From Cryobacterium psychrophilum (lineage in GTDB: Bacteria > Actinomycetota > Actinomycetes > Actinomycetales > Microbacteriaceae), in the NCBI RefSeq assembly GCF_004365915.1, contig NZ_SODI01000001.1, positions 3,410,001 to 3,474,000 of the forward strand: a stretch of DNA of 64,000 nucleotides, in the 5' to 3' direction. The notes beneath the pieces are model-generated. The model saw only the letters and a program-made list of their open reading frames with translations, made no database searches and was not told where the DNA came from. Both the position numbers and the translations under genes were made by a program. How positions within the stretch are numbered: the stretch's first letter is position 1; every line of letters begins with the position of its first letter. This document shows, one piece after another, positions 54,569 to 64,000 of this stretch.

Positions 54569-55637
54569 TCACCACAACGCCCCGCAGCGGGAGCTTCGGC
54601 TCCGCGTCGACGGGATCGCCATGGTGCGCCTGCTCGGTCCGGAAGACCGCTACCTCTCCACAATCGAGAAGCAGTACCCCGATGTGAGCGTGCACGTTCG
54701 CGGCAACGACATCACCCTGATCGGGCCTGCCGACGGCGTTGAATCCATCCGTCGCCTCATCGACGAACTCCAGGTCATGCTCCGCGACGGGCAAGAACTG
54801 GGCGAGGCCCAGGTGGCGTCGTCGGCGCGCATGCTCCATGGTGACGCTGTCACGAGTCCGTCCCAGCTCCTCGGAGCGCCCATACTGACCGCGCGCGGCA
54901 AGAGCGTTCGCGTCAAGACCGTCGGACAGAAGGAATACGTCGACGCGATTGACGCCAACACCATCGTTTTCGGCATCGGCCCGGCCGGTACGGGAAAGAC
55001 GTACCTGGCCATGGCGAAGGCCGTGCGCGCACTGCAGAACAAGGAGGTCGAGCGCATCATCCTCACGCGGCCGGCGGTGGAGGCGGGGGAGCGCCTCGGG
55101 TTCCTCCCCGGCACGCTCAGCGACAAGATCGACCCCTACCTGCGCCCCCTCTACGACGCCCTCGGGCAGATGCTGGATCCGGAGTTGATCCCGAAGCTCC
55201 TCGCAGCGGGCACGATCGAGGTTGCCCCGCTGGCATATATGCGCGGACGCACCCTTAACTCCTCCTTCGTCGTGCTTGACGAGGCGCAGAACACCACCCC
55301 GGAACAGATGAAGATGTTCCTCACCCGCCTCGGGTTCGGATCGAAGATGGTCGTCACGGGTGACGTGACCCAGATTGACCTTCCCGCCGGCTCCAGCGGC
55401 CTGAAGCTGGTGACCCGAGTTCTGGACGGCATTGACGACATCCATTTCTCGTACCTGACGAGCGCGGATGTGGTGCGCCACAGCCTGGTCGGCCGCATCG
55501 TCGATGCGTACACCGAATACGATGCGCAGCGGCAAGCCCTGCGACAGGAAACCGCCGAGGCCCGCGATTTTGCGGCCAGAGGCCCCCAACGTTCCGGCGG
55601 TCCGCAGGGCCGCCTCCCGAAACGGAGTCAGACGTGA
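54555..55637 (+). CDS. PhoH-like ATPase
   Basis: A 360-residue protein: an N-terminal KH-like region, then a P-loop ATPase with Walker A GPAGTGKT (142-149), Walker B FVVLDEAQNTTPEQ and a GDVTQIDLP sensor. PhoH proteins are linked to RNA metabolism, often beside ybeY as here. The start is TTG with ggggagggg 4 nt upstream, inside the HIT gene. The stop overlaps ybeY as GTGA. Confidence 0.92.
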   Translation: MVHSDHHNAPQRELRLRVDGIAMVRLLGPEDRYLSTIEKQYPDVSVHVRGNDITLIGPADGVESIRRLIDELQVMLRDGQELGEAQVASSARMLHGDAVTSPSQLLGAPILTARGKSVRVKTVGQKEYVDAIDANTIVFGIGPAGTGKTYLAMAKAVRALQNKEVERIILTRPAVEAGERLGFLPGTLSDKIDPYLRPLYDALGQMLDPELIPKLLAAGTIEVAPLAYMRGRTLNSSFVVLDEAQNTTPEQMKMFLTRLGFGSKMVVTGDVTQIDLPAGSSGLKLVTRVLDGIDDIHFSYLTSADVVRHSLVGRIVDAYTEYDAQRQALRQETAEARDFAARGPQRSGGPQGRLPKRSQT

Positions 55638-56098
55638 GTATTGAAATAAACAACGAGTCGGCCATCGACGTCGACGAAGCCACCATCCTGCGACTGTCGG
55701 CCTTCGCGCTCGACACCATGCACGTGCATGCCGACGCCGATTTGGCGATTGTGCTCGTCGATGAGGGGGCGATGGAACAGCTCCACGTGCAGTGGATGGA
55801 CGAGCCGGGGCCCACAGACGTGCTGAGCTTCCCCATGGACGAGTTGCGGCCGGGTACGGAAGAGGCCCCGACACCACCCGGGCTGCTTGGCGACATTGTG
55901 CTGTGCCCCCAGGTCGCTCAATCGCAGGCGGAAACGGCAGGGCACCCGACCCTCGACGAGCTCCTGCTCCTGACCACCCACGGAATCCTGCACCTGCTCG
56001 GCTTCGACCACGCCGAGCCCGAGGAAGAAAAGGAGATGTTCGGGATCCAGCGAGACATTCTGCTCGGCTTCACGATGCAGGAACGACACCGCGGCTGA
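55634..56098 (+). CDS. ybeY: Endoribonuclease YbeY
   Basis: A 154-residue zinc-dependent RNase for 16S rRNA 3' maturation and ribosome quality control. The zinc motif HGILHLLGFDH supplies H116, H120 and H126, and the DVLSFPMDE strand matches the family. The GTG start overlaps phoH by 4 nt; its TGA shares one base with the next ATG. Confidence 0.95.
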   Translation: MSIEINNESAIDVDEATILRLSAFALDTMHVHADADLAIVLVDEGAMEQLHVQWMDEPGPTDVLSFPMDELRPGTEEAPTPPGLLGDIVLCPQVAQSQAETAGHPTLDELLLLTTHGILHLLGFDHAEPEEEKEMFGIQRDILLGFTMQERHRG

Positions 56099-57423
56099 TG
56101 CTGATCGGGTGGTTTCTAGCGGCGGCGATCTTCTTGATCGCCTTCGCCGGTTTGATGGCTGCCGTCGACGCCGCAATTACCGCGCAGTCTCGGGCCGACA
56201 TTGCAGGACTGGTGACGACGGCTCGTGCCAAGCTTTCCCTGCGGGCGATAGCAGCCGACATGGGCGCGCACCTCAACGCCATCAACTTCATGCGTATCAT
56301 CGCGGAAACGACGGCCGCCGTTCTCGTGACGCTGGTCTTTGCGACGAGCATCGAACGGTTGGGACTCGCCCTGCTCCTGTCCGCGTTCATCATGACGGCG
56401 GTCTCATTTGTTCTGGTCGGTGCAAGCCCGCGCAGCGTCGGCCGGGCGCATCCGGTCAGGCTGCTGCGCTCAAGCGCGCTCCTCGTGCACTTCGTGCGGG
56501 TGCTGCTCGGGCCGGTGGCCAACGCCCTTGAGGCGCTCGGCAATCGGGTGACACCCGGCCGCAGCCGCCTCGCGACCTTCACCTCTGAGGACCAGCTGCT
56601 GAGCATGGTCGATGAGGCGACCGAGCTGGAGGTTATTGAAGAGGCGCATCGGGACCTGATCCACTCCATCTTTGAGTTCAACGAAACCGTGGTGCGCGAG
56701 GTGATGATTCCCCGCACGGACATGATCACCATCGAGGCCGCCGCCACCATCGACGCGGCCATGGGCCTCTTTCTCAGCACGGGAACGTCGCGGGTGCCCG
56801 TCCTGGACGGTGAGGTCGACGACGTCACGGGCATCCTCTACCTGCGCGATGTCGCGCGTGTGGTGTATGAACGAGACGTGAATGCCGACTCGCTCACGGT
56901 TGCCGAACTCGCTCGCCCCGCCGTGTATGTGCCCGATTCCAAGAAGGCCGATGCGACCCTGCGGCAAATGCAGGCGGAGTCAAACCACCTGGCAATGGTC
57001 ATCGACGAATACGGCGGAATCGCCGGGCTCGTCACTCTCGAGGACCTGATTGAGGAGCTGGTCGGTGATATTTCCGATGAGTACGATCGGGAGTCGATCG
57101 AGGTTGAAGATCTCGGGGACGGACACTTTCGTGTCAGTGCACGACTCCCGGTTGATGAACTGGGAGAATTGTTTGACCTCGAACTCGACGACGACGACGT
57201 GGACTCGGTCGGCGGTCTCCTGGCAAAAGCCCTGGGCCGGCTCCCGATTGCCGGTTCCGTCGCCGGGGTCAGCGGTTTGATCCTCACCGCCGAACGAATA
57301 GAGGGTCGGCGAAAGCGCATCAGCACCGTGCTGGTGGAACGAGACGAAGCATTGATTGATGCGCAAACGGCATTCCTCGGGACGCCGGACGATGAAGGAG
57401 CAGGTCATGACCAGAACAAATGA
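56098..57423 (+). CDS. CNNM/CorC-type membrane protein with CBS pair
   Basis: 441 residues from ATG 56098. An N-terminal CNNM (DUF21) membrane domain with about four helices is followed by a paired CBS region (about 200-325, starting VREVMIPRTDMITIEA, with IDEYGGIAGLVTLEDLIEE). A C-terminal CorC/HlyC transporter-associated domain completes it. Members are linked to Mg2+/Co2+ efflux; hemolysin names are historical. It overlaps era by 17 nt. Confidence 0.92.
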   Translation: MLIGWFLAAAIFLIAFAGLMAAVDAAITAQSRADIAGLVTTARAKLSLRAIAADMGAHLNAINFMRIIAETTAAVLVTLVFATSIERLGLALLLSAFIMTAVSFVLVGASPRSVGRAHPVRLLRSSALLVHFVRVLLGPVANALEALGNRVTPGRSRLATFTSEDQLLSMVDEATELEVIEEAHRDLIHSIFEFNETVVREVMIPRTDMITIEAAATIDAAMGLFLSTGTSRVPVLDGEVDDVTGILYLRDVARVVYERDVNADSLTVAELARPAVYVPDSKKADATLRQMQAESNHLAMVIDEYGGIAGLVTLEDLIEELVGDISDEYDRESIEVEDLGDGHFRVSARLPVDELGELFDLELDDDDVDSVGGLLAKALGRLPIAGSVAGVSGLILTAERIEGRRKRISTVLVERDEALIDAQTAFLGTPDDEGAGHDQNK

Positions 57424-58324
57424 AAACCCGGCCGGTGCGTACCGTGCGGGGTTCGTCTCGTTCGTGGGGCGCCCCAACGTGGGCAAGTCCACCCTCACCA
57501 ATGCCCTGGTCGGTGAGAAGGTCGCGATTACGTCGTCGAAACCGCAGACCACCCGCCGGGCCATCCGGGGCATCGTGCACCAGAAGAACGGGCAGTTGAT
57601 CCTCGTGGACACTCCCGGCATTCACAAGCCCCGCACGCTGCTCGGCGAACGCCTCAACAGCCTGGTGACCGCCACCCTCGCCGGCGTTGACGTCATTGGG
57701 CTCTGCATTCCCGCCAATGAGCCCATCGGCCCCGGCGACAAGTTCATCAATGATCAGCTGGATGCTTTCCCGCGGGCACGCAAGGTGGCCATCGTCACGA
57801 AGATCGACGCCTCCTCCAAGACCAATGTGGCCAACCAGCTCCTCGCCGTGTCACAGCTTCGGGATTGGGAAGCGATTGTGCCGATATCCTCGACCAGTCG
57901 CATCCAGTTGGACACGCTCTCGGTTGAGCTTTTGCGTCTGTTGCCGACGGCCGAAGCGCCACTCTACCCGGCCGACGCCGTGACTGACGAGACGCTTGAG
58001 TCCCGCATTTCTGAGTACATTCGGGAGGCAGCGCTCGAGGGCGTGACCGACGAGCTGCCGCACTCCATTGCCGTAACGATCGACGACATCATCGAACGTG
58101 ATGACCAGGAACTCGTGGAGATCTACGCGAACCTTTTCGTGGAGCGCGATAGCCAGAAGGGCATCATCATCGGCAAGTCGGGCAGTCGACTGAAAGATGT
58201 CGGCATGCGGGCGCGCAAGGAGATCGAGCCACTCGTGGGCAAGCGTGTGTTCCTGTCGTTGAGGGTCAAGATCGCCAAGGAATGGCAGCGGGACCCCAAG
58301 CAGCTGGGACGCCTGGGCTTCTAA
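57407..58324 (+). CDS. era: GTPase Era
   Basis: A 305-residue ribosome-assembly GTPase. G1 is GRPNVGKST (21-29), G3 is DTPGIHKP, and TKID supplies G4. The C-terminal KH domain has IIIGKSGSRLKDVGMRARKEIE (given by its ends IIIGKSG and ARKEIE) and binds the 3' end of 16S rRNA. ATG 57407 has aaggag 6 nt upstream; the extension to 57356 is within the previous gene. Together with ybeY it forms a 16S maturation unit. Confidence 0.96.
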   Translation: MTRTNENPAGAYRAGFVSFVGRPNVGKSTLTNALVGEKVAITSSKPQTTRRAIRGIVHQKNGQLILVDTPGIHKPRTLLGERLNSLVTATLAGVDVIGLCIPANEPIGPGDKFINDQLDAFPRARKVAIVTKIDASSKTNVANQLLAVSQLRDWEAIVPISSTSRIQLDTLSVELLRLLPTAEAPLYPADAVTDETLESRISEYIREAALEGVTDELPHSIAVTIDDIIERDDQELVEIYANLFVERDSQKGIIIGKSGSRLKDVGMRARKEIEPLVGKRVFLSLRVKIAKEWQRDPKQLGRLGF

Positions 58325-58395
58325 TACCCGGGTTCCCGGCGTCCGTGGGCGGATTGGGAGCCTTTTGGGGGGGAGCTATCGGCGCGAAACGATGC

Positions 58396-58401
58396 TAGCC
58401 T
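58396..58401 (+). promoter_or_regulatory. Putative leaderless -10 box of the leuA leader
   Basis: TAGCCT, then six A's, then ATG 58408 of the leader peptide. Confidence 0.55.
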
Positions 58402-58407
58402 AAAAAA

Positions 58408-58435
58408 ATGCTGTTCGGTCTGCTCCTTCTTAGCT

Positions 58436-58452
<17 letters not shown>
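58408..58452 (+). CDS. leuL: LeuA leader peptide (attenuator peptide)
   Basis: A 14-codon ORF reading MLFGLLLLSCRDES and ending TAA. Five of 14 residues are Leu, four consecutive, using ctg/ctc/ctt codons, just upstream of leuA and overlapping a terminator-like hairpin. This is the classic layout of leucine attenuation: slow translation of the Leu run when charged tRNA-Leu is scarce should keep the ribosome on the 5' arm of the hairpin. It appears leaderless. Confidence 0.85.
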
Positions 58453-60284
<1,832 letters not shown>

Positions 60285-60305
60285 GCCGTCAAACTGCGCG
60301 AGTCG

Positions 60306-60350
60306 GCCTGCGATGAACCACGCTCACTGGGCGAATGGTTCATTGCGGGC
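60306..60350. terminator. Bidirectional terminator between leuA and the dehydrogenase operon
   Basis: A 15-bp stem, gcctgcgatgaacca (60306-60320) with 60336-60350, has two G-U pairs and a 15-nt loop, and lies midway in the 96-bp gap between converging genes. ctttcccc follows on the plus strand. Confidence 0.75.
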
Positions 60351-60380
60351 CTTTCCCCGCTCGCGCGACCACGGGTCCGA

Positions 60381-60623
60381 TCAGCCGTGGAGGGCGACGT
60401 ATGCGATCAGGCCCCCGACCGTTGCGACCGTCGGATAGTCGCGCTCGGGAGTGTCGACGCCGGTCGACTGGGCAATCGTCTCGATGAGTCGCAGGAAATC
60501 GAGCGAGTCGAGTTCAAGATCCTGCCGAAGCCTGGCGCTCTGCTCGAGGCCGTCGGTGTCGACGTCCGGGGCTACCGCGCCGATCGCCGCGTGCACTGCG
60601 GCGCGGGCATCCATGTCGTTCAT
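60381..60623 (-). CDS. Small acyl carrier protein
   Basis: An 80-residue acidic protein with the phosphopantetheine site ELDSLDFL (Ser40) and a carrier-protein length. ATG 60623 has ggagg just upstream; a longer open frame runs back into the E2 gene. It is translationally coupled to the E2 gene (4-nt overlap) as the last gene of the 2-oxoacid dehydrogenase operon. No acyltransferase, ketosynthase or phosphopantetheinyl transferase is next to it. A role receiving an acyl group from the dehydrogenase is inferred, not shown. Confidence 0.85.
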   Translation of the reverse strand: MNDMDARAAVHAAIGAVAPDVDTDGLEQSARLRQDLELDSLDFLRLIETIAQSTGVDTPERDYPTVATVGGLIAYVALHG

Positions 60624-62059
60624 AATTCCTCCGGTATCTGCAGCAGTTCGTCGATGCGGGCGAGAAAACGGCCGCCGCGCAGCCCGTCGCTGACCCGGTG
60701 GTCGGCCGAGAGGGTCGCGGTGACCGCCTGGCGCACGCCGAGCATCCCATTGTGTGCCCATGGTTGTTCCACGATGCGGCCGAAGCCCGCGAGCGCGACC
60801 TGCGGCGGATAAATGACGCCGAAGACGCTTTCGACGCCGAGTTCACCGAGGTTCGTGACCGTGATTGTCGAGTCGGCCATCTCGGCGCGCTGGAGACGCC
60901 CGGCGCGCGCGCGCCCGACGAGGTCACGCAGTCGCTCCATGAGTTGATCAACCGTCAGCGTGTCCGCGTCGTGGATCGCAGGGGCGATCATGCCTCCCTG
61001 GCGCAGGGCGACGGCGACGCCGAGGTGCACGGCCGTGTTCGGCTGAAACGCGCCGTCGGTATAGAATCCATTCATCTCCGGCACGTCGCGGGCCGCGCGC
61101 GCCGAGGCTTTCAGGAGCAGCGCCGCCGGGACGAGCCGCTCCGCCACCTGACGCCCCGCGTTGACGGTCTCCATCCAGACGAGCGCGGCGCGCAGGTCAA
61201 TTGTCGTGCTCAGGTAATAGTGCGGGATGGTCTTCTTCGAGCGGGACATGAGCGTGCCGATGGCCCGGCGCAGGCTCGCCGCGCGCTCTGCGGCCGCGGC
61301 CGCGGGGACGGCCTTGGGCGGGCGGGCCGCTGGCGGTGCGGAAGCGGGCGCCTCCGCGGGAGTCGGCCCCGCCACGGGCGCCGCCGGCTCAGGTGATGTG
61401 CGCAGCTCGGCCGCTCGGCGCACGTCCGCCTCGGTCACGGCTCCCTGCGGTCCCGTGCCGGTGATGTCGGCAGGATCGACGCCGAGCTCGGCCGCGAGTC
61501 GCCGCGCGCGGGGCGAAGAGCGCACCCGGTGCGGCGCGGCGGGCGCCGGCGTCGTCGGGGGCGGCTGTCGACTCGGTGTCACGCTGGCGTGCTCGACGTC
61601 CGCTCGCGTGAGTGCGCCGTTTCGTCCGGTGCCGTGCAGTTGGGTCGTGTCGACGCCGAGTTCGTGGGCGAGGTGCCGTACCGGGGGAGAGACGAAACCG
61701 GGCGGTTCCTCGCGGGGTGATAGCTCGGCGGACGCGGGCGCGGCTGCCGGTGCCTCCGGCGGGAGCGGCGCGAGCGGCTCTGCCTGGCCCGGTCCTGCCT
61801 TGCTCGGTCCCGCCGCGGTGGCCGGCGTCTGTACGATGTGGGCGAGCGCCGTGCCGACCGGCACGGTCGTGCCCACCTCGACGAGCAGCTCGGAGACGAC
61901 TCCCTCTTCAAAGGATTCGACGTCCATCACGGTTTTGTCAGTGTCGACCGCGGCGATCACGTCTCCGCGGTGCACATAATCGCCGGGTTTGATGAGCCAT
62001 TCGATGAGCTTGCCGCGCTCCATGTCGGCGCCGAGCGACGGCATCCGGAATTCACCCAC
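60620..62059 (-). CDS. Dihydrolipoamide acyltransferase (E2) with two E3-binding domains
   Basis: 479 residues from GTG 62059 (ATG 62077 is an alternative). One lipoyl domain (about 2-78, Lys42 in DTDKTV) is followed by two peripheral-subunit-binding domains: [15 protein letters not shown] (about 123-158) and [15 protein letters not shown] (about 181-217), joined by Pro/Ala linkers. The catalytic core (about 260-479) ends with the active-site motif [10 protein letters not shown]2 moves the acyl group from E1 to CoA. Two such domains in one E2 is unusual. It overlaps E1 beta by 8 nt and the ACP gene by 4 nt. Confidence 0.9.
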   Translation of the reverse strand: MGEFRMPSLGADMERGKLIEWLIKPGDYVHRGDVIAAVDTDKTVMDVESFEEGVVSELLVEVGTTVPVGTALAHIVQTPATAAGPSKAGPGQAEPLAPLPPEAPAAAPASAELSPREEPPGFVSPPVRHLAHELGVDTTQLHGTGRNGALTRADVEHASVTPSRQPPPTTPAPAAPHRVRSSPRARRLAAELGVDPADITGTGPQGAVTEADVRRAAELRTSPEPAAPVAGPTPAEAPASAPPAARPPKAVPAAAAAERAASLRRAIGTLMSRSKKTIPHYYLSTTIDLRAALVWMETVNAGRQVAERLVPAALLLKASARAARDVPEMNGFYTDGAFQPNTAVHLGVAVALRQGGMIAPAIHDADTLTVDQLMERLRDLVGRARAGRLQRAEMADSTITVTNLGELGVESVFGVIYPPQVALAGFGRIVEQPWAHNGMLGVRQAVTATLSADHRVSDGLRGGRFLARIDELLQIPEEL

Positions 62060-63032
62060 GCGTGCCCACCGCCTCATGCGCTGCGGCGAGCACTCGCTCG
62101 AGCGAGGGCAGGGTGGCCTGTTCGAGGTGCTTCGCGTACGGCATCGGCACCTCCGCGCTGCACACCCGGCCCACGGGGGCGTCGAGGTCGAAGAAGGCGT
62201 TCTCGGTGATGCGCGCGCTCACCTCTGCGGCGAGGCTGCCACTGCGCCAGCCCTCGTCGATCACGACCGCGCGGTGGGTGCGGGCCACGGTCGCGAGGAT
62301 CGCGGCATCGTCGAGGGGGCGCAGGGTGCGCAGGTCGAGTACCTCGGCATCGATTCCCTCCTGCGCGAGCTGCTCTGCGGCGTCGAGCACGAGCTGCAGT
62401 GTGCCGCCGTAGGTGATGAGGGACACGTCGCTGCCCTTCCGTCGCACCGCGGCGGTGTCAATGTCGACCGGGCCTGCTGCGTCGTCGATCTCGCCCGGCA
62501 CGTTGTAGAGCGTGGCGTGTTCGAAGATCAGCACGGGGTCGGGGTCCTCGAGTGCCGTCCACAGCATTCCGCGGGCGTCCTCGAGGGTCGCGGGGGTGAG
62601 GATGCGCAGCCCGGGGATGTGCGCGTACCAGCCCTCGAGACTGTGCGAGTGCTGGGCCGCAAGCTGGCGACCGGCTCCCGTCGTCATCCGGATGACGAGG
62701 GGCACGTTGAGCTGCCCGCCGGACATGTGCAGCAGGGTCGCTGCGTTGTTCATGATCTGGTCGAGCGCGAGTAGGCTGAAATTAACCGTCATGATTTCAA
62801 CGATCGGGCGCATCCCGCCGAGCGCGGCGCCGATTCCCGCGCCCACGAACCCGGACTCCGAGAGCGGGGTGTCGCGGATTCGCTCCGGGCCGAATTCTTC
62901 GAGGAGACCGAGACTCACGGCGAAACAGCCGCCGTACATCCCGACGTCTTCGCCCATCAGGAAGACCCGATCATCGCGCAGCAGCGCGTCCCTGATCGCG
63001 GCCCTGGTGGCCTCGCGGTACGTGGTCTTCAT
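62052..63032 (-). CDS. 2-oxoacid dehydrogenase E1 component, beta subunit
   Basis: A 326-residue thiamine-diphosphate enzyme subunit of the PdhB/AcoB/BkdB family: [26 protein letters not shown] (with the ThDP-activating Glu), [18 protein letters not shown], and the C-terminal transketolase domain with [16 protein letters not shown]. Pyruvate, acetoin or a branched 2-oxoacid could be the substrate; sequence alone does not settle it. Its ATG overlaps the E1 alpha stop by 4 nt. Confidence 0.9.
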   Translation of the reverse strand: MKTTYREATRAAIRDALLRDDRVFLMGEDVGMYGGCFAVSLGLLEEFGPERIRDTPLSESGFVGAGIGAALGGMRPIVEIMTVNFSLLALDQIMNNAATLLHMSGGQLNVPLVIRMTTGAGRQLAAQHSHSLEGWYAHIPGLRILTPATLEDARGMLWTALEDPDPVLIFEHATLYNVPGEIDDAAGPVDIDTAAVRRKGSDVSLITYGGTLQLVLDAAEQLAQEGIDAEVLDLRTLRPLDDAAILATVARTHRAVVIDEGWRSGSLAAEVSARITENAFFDLDAPVGRVCSAEVPMPYAKHLEQATLPSLERVLAAAHEAVGTRG

Positions 63033-64000
63033 CGCGGGCCGCGATCACTGTAGACGAAGCGGGTGAGTTCCTCGACCGGCTCAGGGGTTCCAGCGTCGGC
63101 AAACGCGACGGCCGCAGCCACCTCGGCGTCGACCTCCCCCTGGATCGCGGCCCATTCCTTGTCGGAGAGTTTGCCGGAGGACTCGAGGGTGGTGCGCAGC
63201 GCTTCGATCGGATCGCGTTCGAGCCAGGTCGACACTTCTGCCTTCTCTCGGTAGCGCTCGGGATCGAACATCGAGTGCGCCCGGAAGCGGTAGGTGCGCA
63301 ACTCCAGGAAGTGCGGACCGCCACCGGCCCGGATCGCGTCGACGGCACGGCGGGCCGCCTCCTCGACGGCGAGCACGTCCATCCCATCGACAGACCACGC
63401 CGGGATCTCGTAGCTGGCTGCCTTGAGGGCGATGCTCGTCTGGGATTCCGATCGGCCGAGGGCGGTGCCCATGGCGTAGAGGTTGTTCTCGCAGCAGAAC
63501 AGCACCGGCAGCTGCCACAGGGCGGCGAGGTTGAGGCTCTCATGGAACTCGCCCTCGGCGACGGCTCCCTCCCCAAAGAAGCACGCCGTGACCCTGGAAC
63601 GGCCCGCCATCTTGTCGGCAAGCGCCAGGCCTACCGCGACGGGTAATCCGCCGGCCACGATGGCGTTGCCACCGTAGAAGCGGCGGGCCGCGTCGAAGAG
63701 GTGCATCGACCCGCCCCGCCCCCGGCAGCAGCCCTCCTGGTTGCCGTACATTTCGGCGAGGATCGACGTGGCCGGGACGCCACGCAGGAGCGCGTGGCCG
63801 TGCTCGCGATAGGTCGCCACGACGGCGTCTTCCGCCCCGAGGGTTGCCATGACACCGGCCGCGACGGCCTCCTCGCCGATGTAGACGTGCAGGAAACCGC
63901 GAATCTTGGCCGCGCTATAGAGCTCGACGCACTTCTCTTCGAGCCGTCTGACCCTGAGCATCTGCTGCAGGAGGGTCCGGCCGTGATCCGGAGGTGCGCT
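63029..64000 (-). CDS. 2-oxoacid dehydrogenase E1 component, alpha subunit (5' end beyond window)
   Basis: The frame stays open to the right edge; 13 codons upstream of ATG 63961 read like the family ([16 protein letters not shown]), so the start is probably outside. Motifs: [36 protein letters not shown], and the ThDP site [17 protein letters not shown] ending CCENN. The PdhA/AcoA type is closest. First visible gene of a four-gene operon whose members all overlap (E1 alpha, E1 beta, E2, ACP). Confidence 0.9.
   Translation of the reverse strand, partial: SAPPDHGRTLLQQMLRVRRLEEKCVELYSAAKIRGFLHVYIGEEAVAAGVMATLGAEDAVVATYREHGHALLRGVPATSILAEMYGNQEGCCRGRGGSMHLFDAARRFYGGNAIVAGGLPVAVGLALADKMAGRSRVTACFFGEGAVAEGEFHESLNLAALWQLPVLFCCENNLYAMGTALGRSESQTSIALKAASYEIPAWSVDGMDVLAVEEAARRAVDAIRAGGGPHFLELRTYRFRAHSMFDPERYREKAEVSTWLERDPIEALRTTLESSGKLSDKEWAAIQGEVDAEVAAAVAFADAGTPEPVEELTRFVYSDRGPR

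Overview
The window is GC-rich, gene-dense chromosomal DNA from an actinobacterium. I infer Microbacteriaceae or a close relative. The reasons are the dcw/ylm order murG-murC-ftsQ-ftsZ-yggS-sepF-yggT-divIVA, an FtsZ tail ending in DIPDFLK, a DUF222/HNH protein, the hrcA-dnaJ-rsmE-HIT-phoH-ybeY-CorC-era string, many GTG/TTG starts, and frequent leaderless-type promoters. Apart from one insertion sequence it looks like core chromosome. I saw no rRNA, tRNA or CRISPR array.

Layout. (1) 1-11979: cell wall and division genes, then lspA, an RluA-type pseudouridine synthase and dnaE. (2) 11980-16451: a gene-free stretch with a 21-bp inverted repeat, then a complete IS21-family element (12296-14895, istA/istB, 6-bp target duplication), then a DUF222/HNH gene broken by a one-base frameshift. 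(3) 16527-26144: acyltransferase, flavin reductase, hisD-nrdR-pyrD, App1-like phosphatase, a TetR regulator and a four-gene quaternary-amine ABC importer that ends in a strong terminator. (4) 26151-33452: M56 peptidase and BlaI repressor genes divergent from cydABDC (cytochrome bd and its assembly exporter), with two matching dyads in the shared promoter region. (5) 33456-45745: dedA, pabB, leuS with an upstream coupled mini-ORF, comEA-comEC, a flippase/glycosyltransferase pair, holA and a small membrane protein. (6) 45837-58324: rpsT, lepA, a DUF1990 gene, hemW, two DUF4870 genes, then a CIRCE-controlled hrcA-dnaJ unit running on through rsmE, HIT, phoH, ybeY, corC-like and era. (7) 58408-64000: a leucine-rich leader peptide and attenuator ahead of leuA, facing an operon for a 2-oxoacid dehydrogenase (E1 alpha, E1 beta, E2 with two E3-binding domains) that ends in a small acyl carrier protein.

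Regulation is the richest theme. Eleven starts have a TANNNT hexamer 6-7 nt upstream, the spacing expected when transcription begins at the start codon, and a twelfth (nrdR) sits at 9 nt. Three of these starts open very short ORFs: the leuA leader, a peptide overlapping the leuS start, and a 28-codon ORF before divIVA. I consider the best leads to be the E2-ACP operon, the BlaI-type dyads at cydA, and the leuS and leuA leaders. No wholly unknown multi-gene system is evident.
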